A stretch of 10,568 nucleotides of DNA from DAOTXK01 sp034435395 (GTDB taxonomy: Bacteria; Chloroflexota; Anaerolineae; Aggregatilineales; Ch27), in the NCBI GenBank assembly GCA_034435395.1, contig DAOTXK010000212.1:1-10568 (forward strand), read 5' to 3'. The number at the start of each line of letters is the position of its first letter. Position 1 is the first letter of the stretch. The notes below the pieces were generated by a model that had not been told where the DNA came from, ran no database searches, and saw only the letters and a program-made list of their open reading frames with translations. The position numbers were made by a program, and so were the translations under genes. Below, in pieces: positions 7,032-10,568 of this stretch.

Positions 7032-8591
7032 ATGACCGGGCACGCGAAGCTAAGCCGCATCGGAGTCTGGCTGGCGGCAGTTCTGCTGGCCGGCATCGGT
7101 TACGGCGTCCTGGCCGGTCCGCTGGGCCAGGTCGCCGACGTGCCGCCGACCATCATCACTTTTGCGGTGGACATGCCATCGATCCCGGTGGCCGACGCGG
7201 AGGCCGGGCAGCGGGCGGCGGTGTTATCCTGGCATGTCGTCGGCCTGACCGACGCCCACCACCTGGAAGTGCACGCTTACCGGATCACGAATTGGGAGCC
7301 TCTGCTGGACAGCGCCGTCGACTCGCCGGAGCCATCCGGTGTGTTGCCGATCATCGTGCGGCATCCGCTGAATTTCGGCCCGCCGACCTATCGCCTGACG
7401 ATCGTTGATGCGGCAGGCCGGGTGGTGGACCAGCGGGTGGTCATGATTCCCTACGAAGTCCCCGAAGACTCGCCAGCGATACTTGACTTCGCCACGGACG
7501 CGATCAGCGTGGGGGCGGCGGCGCTGGCCGAGGGCACGGCGCGGGTGATGGTGCGTTGGGCGGTGGCGAACCGCTGGCCCACGACCAACCTGGTCTTTGA
7601 GCAGGTCCTGGAGGACGGCGGCGCGGTATCGGTGGAGCTGCCGCGTCCCAACCTGTGGGTGCCCTCACACGGGGAGGGGCCGCTGGCCCCGCTGCTGCCG
7701 GGGAGCGCGGATACGCTCGACCTGCGCCTGCGGGTGGTGGATATGGTCGATGGCAGTGTCCTTGACGAGCGGGCGCTGGCGATTCCGATCACTGGCGGGA
7801 CGCCGACACCTGCGCCCCCGCCCACGCCAGCCGCGACGCCGACCCGTCCGCCGGGCGGCGTTGGTGGCGTCCCCCCGACGGCGGGGCCAATCATCCGCCG
7901 CCTGGCCGTCAGTCCCGATCCGGTCGATCGCGGCGGCACGGTCACCGTCAGTTGGGAGGTGGCGAACGCCAGCCGGGTGACCGTCTACCGCATCAATCCG
8001 GTCGGGCAGTTCGCCGAGTTTGTGACCGACCAACCAGCCACCGGTTCCTGGACGCTGACGCTGCCGGACTACCACGTGGACAGCGCCTCGTTTTATCTGT
8101 ACGCGGAAGGTCCAGGGGGCACCCAGGCCGACGGCAGCGTGTCGGTGCGGGTCAACTGTCCCTATACCTATTTCTTCGGCGTGCCGGACCCGCCGCAGGG
8201 CTGCCCGCGGGGGCCAGCGGCCAGGGTGGCGGCGGCGTTTCAGCCGTTCCAGAACGGTTATATGATCTGGCGGGGCGATACCGGTCAGATTTTTGCCCTC
8301 AGCAGGGGCGGATCGGTGAGTTATTATCGGGATACCTGGGTGGAAGGCGAGACGATCCCGTTTGACGAACCGCCGCCCTCTCCCGGCCTGATCCAGCCCC
8401 AGCGCGGCTTTGGCAAGGTCTGGGCGGAAAACCAATCGCTCCGTGAGATGCTGGGGTGGGCTGTCGCGCCGGAGCAGGGCTACACCATGCAGGTTCAGCA
8501 GACCGGCGCCTACCGCTACGCGCGCCTGTACATGACCTGGCCCGATGGGCGGGTGTTTTATATCGTCGAAACCCAGTGGGCTTTCCAATAG
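7032..8591 (+). CDS. Exported beta-sandwich protein with C-terminal LGWA-motif domain, function unknown
   Basis: 519 residues from ATG 7032, which has AGGGA just upstream; a GTG at 7011 would add seven unconvincing residues. Residues 8-29 form a signal peptide or N-terminal anchor. The rest is beta-rich: segment 1 (about 37-140) and segment 2 (about 146-254) share an SWHVVG/RWAVAN strand pattern and resemble two Ig-like sandwiches. A Pro/Thr linker (256-284) follows, then a third sandwich (about 286-375) with VTVSWEVANASRVTVYR, a pattern common in bacterial surface Ig-like domains. The C-terminal part (376-519) starts with Cys376 and Cys391, then has FQNGYMIWRGDTGQIFAL, RGFGKVW (458-464), LGWA (474-477) and a Tyr/Trp-rich end. 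This resembles modules at the end of Chloroflexota surface proteins and, loosely, LGFP repeats. No catalytic motif is visible. The likely role is surface binding or sensing. It has its own upstream gap with repeats, so it is perhaps transcribed separately from the hydrolase. Confidence 0.8.
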   Translation: MTGHAKLSRIGVWLAAVLLAGIGYGVLAGPLGQVADVPPTIITFAVDMPSIPVADAEAGQRAAVLSWHVVGLTDAHHLEVHAYRITNWEPLLDSAVDSPEPSGVLPIIVRHPLNFGPPTYRLTIVDAAGRVVDQRVVMIPYEVPEDSPAILDFATDAISVGAAALAEGTARVMVRWAVANRWPTTNLVFEQVLEDGGAVSVELPRPNLWVPSHGEGPLAPLLPGSADTLDLRLRVVDMVDGSVLDERALAIPITGGTPTPAPPPTPAATPTRPPGGVGGVPPTAGPIIRRLAVSPDPVDRGGTVTVSWEVANASRVTVYRINPVGQFAEFVTDQPATGSWTLTLPDYHVDSASFYLYAEGPGGTQADGSVSVRVNCPYTYFFGVPDPPQGCPRGPAARVAAAFQPFQNGYMIWRGDTGQIFALSRGGSVSYYRDTWVEGETIPFDEPPPSPGLIQPQRGFGKVWAENQSLREMLGWAVAPEQGYTMQVQQTGAYRYARLYMTWPDGRVFYIVETQWAFQ

Positions 8592-8634
8592 AGAACGCGC
8601 CGCCCCAGACTCTTAGTTGGATGTCAGCTTTGCC

Positions 8635-8662
8635 TTGACGGGCCGGTCGGCTCTGGTATAAT
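8635..8662 (+). promoter_or_regulatory. Promoter of the tRNA-Lys gene
   Basis: TTGACG (8635-8640) and TATAAT (8657-8662) are 16 bases apart, with TG one base before the -10 (extended -10). The expected start lies near 8669, giving a very short leader before the tRNA at 8676. The GC-rich bases just after the -10 resemble the discriminator of stable-RNA promoters. This is the best sigma-70-type promoter in the window. Confidence 0.85.
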
Positions 8663-8675
8663 GTGGGCGTAGCCG

Positions 8676-8752
8676 GGCCGTGTAGCTCAATTGGGCAGAG
8701 CAGCTGCCTCTTAAGCAGTTGGTTGGAGGTTCGAGTCCTCCCACGGTCACCA
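8676..8752 (+). tRNA. tRNA-Lys(CTT)
   Basis: A full cloverleaf folds by hand: acceptor 8676-8682/8742-8748 (one G-T pair), D stem 8685-8688/8698-8701, anticodon stem 8703-8707/8715-8719 (one G-T pair), loop CTCTTAA with anticodon CTT at 8710-8712, five-base variable loop, T stem 8725-8729/8737-8741 with loop TTCGAGT, discriminator A8749 and an encoded CCA (8750-8752). Anticodon CUU reads AAG, lysine. Confidence 0.96.
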
Positions 8753-8786
8753 CCAACGCCCTCCGCGCGAGGGCGTTGGCCATTTT
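8753..8786 (+). terminator. Intrinsic terminator of the tRNA unit
   Basis: A perfect 11-bp stem (CCAACGCCCTC 8753-8763 with GAGGGCGTTGG 8769-8779) has a five-base loop CGCGC and is followed by CCATTTT. It begins directly after the tRNA CCA end. In the opposite direction no T-run follows the stem, so it mainly serves the tRNA. For the convergent TIR gene only a short dyad (CTGG/CCAG near 8804-8816) before TTTT is visible, which is weak. Confidence 0.88.
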
Positions 8787-8840
8787 CCGGTAAGACGAAA
8801 AGTGACGCTGGCCGGACCAGGGTCTCCACCGGGCCGCCGG

Positions 8841-10532
8841 TCAGCCTGAGTCCGTCGGCGAGCCGTAGTCAGCGGTTTCCGGGGAGACATCCACCCGCAT
8901 GACGGAAGCGTCATCGCCGTTGGCCACCCACAGCCGCCGGTCGCCCCAGACCATGGCGCGCGGGTTCTCGCCGACCTCCACCGGCGGCATGATCTGTTGC
9001 CAGGTGGTCCTGGTCTCGTCGACCGGCGCGAAGCGCATCAGGCTTTTGTCCCGGCTGTTGGCGACCCACAGGCTGGTCCCGTCCCACAGCAGGGCGGCGG
9101 GCGTATTGCCAACCGGAACAGGCTCTCCCACGGGGCCGGATTCGGGATCGAGGCGCTGGATGGTATTGTTCAGGGAGTTGCTGACCCACAGGTTGCGGCC
9201 ATCCCAGGCCAGGGCGTTGGGGCCACTGCCGACCGCAAAGCTCCGGGCGATCAGGCCGCCCTCCCGGTCCACCAGCTGGACGGTATTGGCCCCCTGGTTA
9301 GCCACCCAGAGGCGATTGTTGGTCCCGTCCCAGAGCAGCGCCGCCGGGCCGGACGTTCGTTGGGGGTCATCGTCGACATTGATGGTGCGTATGACGCGCA
9401 GTTGTTGCGGGTCGATCTGCTGGATGGTGTCGCTGCCCCGGCTGCTGACCCACAGGCTGGTCCCATCCCAGGCCAGGGCGGTGGGCTGGTCGTCGACGCC
9501 GATGGTGTCGAGCACCTGGTGGACGGCAGGATCGATCCGCATCACGGTGTCGTCCTTGTTGTTGGCGACCCACAGATAGGTCCCGTCCCAGGTCAGGGCG
9601 GTCGGTGCATCGCCGACCGGGATGACGTGGATGTCGTTGACCAGCGGCGCGCCGCTGCGGAGGTCGACCTGCATCACCGTGTCGTCCCGCAGATTGGCCA
9701 CGCACAGGCCGGTGCCGTACCAGGCCAGGTCGCGCGGCCCGTCGCCGACGACGACGATTCCGCTCTGGTCGTAGAGCAGCTCAAACAGTTTGTTGGCACT
9801 CTCGATGCGGGTGCCTGCTTCGGCGGCGGCGGTGACCGCGAGGGCGGCCTCCGCCTGGACGGTGGCCAGGTTGTTGCGGACCACGTCGGCGGAGGCGTTG
9901 GCCCCAATGGCGGTGATGGCGGAGAGGATGGCGATGATCACCAGAAGGGCCACCACGCCCATGCCCCCCCGGATCAGGCGGCGGCGGTAGGCGACAGCCC
10001 GTTTGCTCCGCTCGATCAGGGCTTCGGCTTCGGGGGTGATGGTCAGGGAGTCGCGTCCCTCGTCGAGCACCCGCAGCAGCGCCTCGCCGATCAGATCGTT
10101 GGTCTGTCGGTAAGTCGACACCTGTTGGTCAAGCAGGTCTTGCAGGGGGTTAGGCGGCGTCAGGACGTTGAGCAGTGATTTCAGGGCGGTGTCGTAGTCG
10201 TTGCGCACGAAGTCAATGTACTGTAGCTCCTCCATCCAGATGGGCAGCTTGGGCACCGGTTGCAGCAACAAGGGGTAGATCGGCTTTTCCAGCCCGCTGG
10301 CGACCGAGCCTTCGTGCATGACCCATTCCGATTCGCGAGCATCGGGGGTGAGCACCACGACCACTTCGTTGGCTTCGCGCAGCGCTTTAATGATGGAGGA
10401 TCGCCACCGCTCGCCGCCGCCAATTTCGCGATCGATCCACACGCTGAAGCCCTGCTTCTCCAGATCATCAGCCAGCTTAAAGGCAAATCCCGCATCTTTT
10501 TTGGAATAGCTGATAAAGGTATGCCCGGCCAT
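8841..10532 (-). CDS. Receptor-like TIR protein: TIR - transmembrane - coiled coil - seven-repeat beta-propeller
   Basis: 563 residues; start at 10532 with GGGAG (10544-10540) seven bases upstream. The N-terminus is a TIR domain (about 1-125): strand A HTFISYSKKD, VWIDREIGGG (BB-loop region) and a SEWVMHE segment whose Glu74 sits where TIR NADases keep their catalytic Glu. A helical linker (about 126-175) leads to a very basic stretch (176-188, YRRRLIR) and one membrane segment (about 190-211). The basic side faces in, which puts the TIR domain in the cytoplasm. After an Ala-rich coiled-coil-like stretch (212-250) come seven repeats of the form P-x-A-L-x-WDG-x-x-LWVAN-x-x-x-DTV-x-x-IDP, beginning near 265, 310, 350, 396, 438, 478 and 524. 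Seven repeats fit a closed seven-bladed propeller of the YVTN/NHL kind, outside the membrane. Known TIR domains act as NAD+-cleaving immune effectors or as adaptors; which applies here is inference. The gene converges on the tRNA unit. Confidence 0.88.
   Translation of the reverse strand: MAGHTFISYSKKDAGFAFKLADDLEKQGFSVWIDREIGGGERWRSSIIKALREANEVVVVLTPDARESEWVMHEGSVASGLEKPIYPLLLQPVPKLPIWMEELQYIDFVRNDYDTALKSLLNVLTPPNPLQDLLDQQVSTYRQTNDLIGEALLRVLDEGRDSLTITPEAEALIERSKRAVAYRRRLIRGGMGVVALLVIIAILSAITAIGANASADVVRNNLATVQAEAALAVTAAAEAGTRIESANKLFELLYDQSGIVVVGDGPRDLAWYGTGLCVANLRDDTVMQVDLRSGAPLVNDIHVIPVGDAPTALTWDGTYLWVANNKDDTVMRIDPAVHQVLDTIGVDDQPTALAWDGTSLWVSSRGSDTIQQIDPQQLRVIRTINVDDDPQRTSGPAALLWDGTNNRLWVANQGANTVQLVDREGGLIARSFAVGSGPNALAWDGRNLWVSNSLNNTIQRLDPESGPVGEPVPVGNTPAALLWDGTSLWVANSRDKSLMRFAPVDETRTTWQQIMPPVEVGENPRAMVWGDRRLWVANGDDASVMRVDVSPETADYGSPTDSG
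8886..9740 (-). repeat. Seven internal coding repeats (propeller blades)
   Basis: Seven repeats, 40-46 codons apart, make up the C-terminal half of the TIR gene. At DNA level the words CCCACAGGCTGGTCCC and GTCCCA(C/G) recur in several blades, so the array has grown by local duplication with moderate divergence. The first blade is the most diverged (WYG, LCVAN) and the last has WGD in place of WDG. Confidence 0.85.
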
Positions 10533-10552
10533 CGGTTATCTCCCAGTAAAGA

Positions 10553-10561
10553 TGGTATAAT
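10553..10561 (+). promoter_or_regulatory. Candidate outward extended -10 element at the right edge
   Basis: TGGTATAAT is followed by CCCGCGC, the same extended -10 plus GC-rich discriminator layout as the tRNA promoter. It would drive a gene to the right, divergent from the TIR gene. The -35 position reads CGGTTA, a poor match. The same bases on the minus strand (ATTATACC) could instead serve as -10 of the TIR gene. Confidence 0.35.
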
Positions 10562-10568
10562 CCCGCGC

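Noticed and set aside
8676..8752. Attachment-site duplication of the tRNA 3' end inside the window
   Set aside because: No second copy of the tRNA 3' end and no integrase gene was seen in this window.
8997..10178. Plus-strand open frame of 393 codons opposite the propeller
   Set aside because: Its apparent internal repeats (DPQAGPIPGQGG type) are the mirror of the real blade repeats. It has no ribosome binding site or fold.

Overview
The window is a GC-rich bacterial segment with six protein genes, one tRNA gene and several short intergenic repeat or hairpin elements. The gene content is envelope proteins with Pro/Thr-rich linkers, SH3b modules, clan GH-A barrels, lipoproteins and a TIR/beta-propeller fusion. 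This style is common in Chloroflexota (Anaerolineae-like lineages). That placement is inference from architecture and composition, not from a marker gene.

Left part, minus strand: a signal-peptide protein with two SH3b domains and a clan GH-A glycosidase barrel (3006-4712) lies upstream of a large membrane-anchored protein (1-2787, running off the left edge). The second protein carries a beta-sandwich domain, a GH18-like barrel without the usual catalytic Glu, an Ig-like domain, a Pro/Thr linker and a second copy of the same GH-A barrel. The two barrels are clear tandem paralogues. Both proteins probably act on glycans outside the membrane.

Middle part, plus strand: a divergent intergenic region (4713-5204) holds the promoter and leader hairpin of the SH3b/GH gene, a four-copy 14-bp tandem repeat and an imperfect dyad. 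It is followed by a class I SAM methyltransferase (5205-5990) and a lipoprotein alpha/beta hydrolase (6031-6906), likely one transcription unit. A second, hairpin-forming 18-bp repeat (6921-6956) closes the pair. Next is an exported protein with three beta-sandwich segments and a C-terminal domain containing an LGWA motif (7032-8591).

Right part: a compact tRNA-Lys(CTT) unit with its own strong promoter and an intrinsic terminator (8635-8786) converges on a minus-strand gene (8841-10532). That gene encodes a cytoplasmic TIR domain, one membrane segment, a short coiled-coil and seven WDG/WVAN-type repeats, read here as a seven-bladed beta-propeller outside the membrane. This receptor-like TIR protein is the most unusual item in the window.
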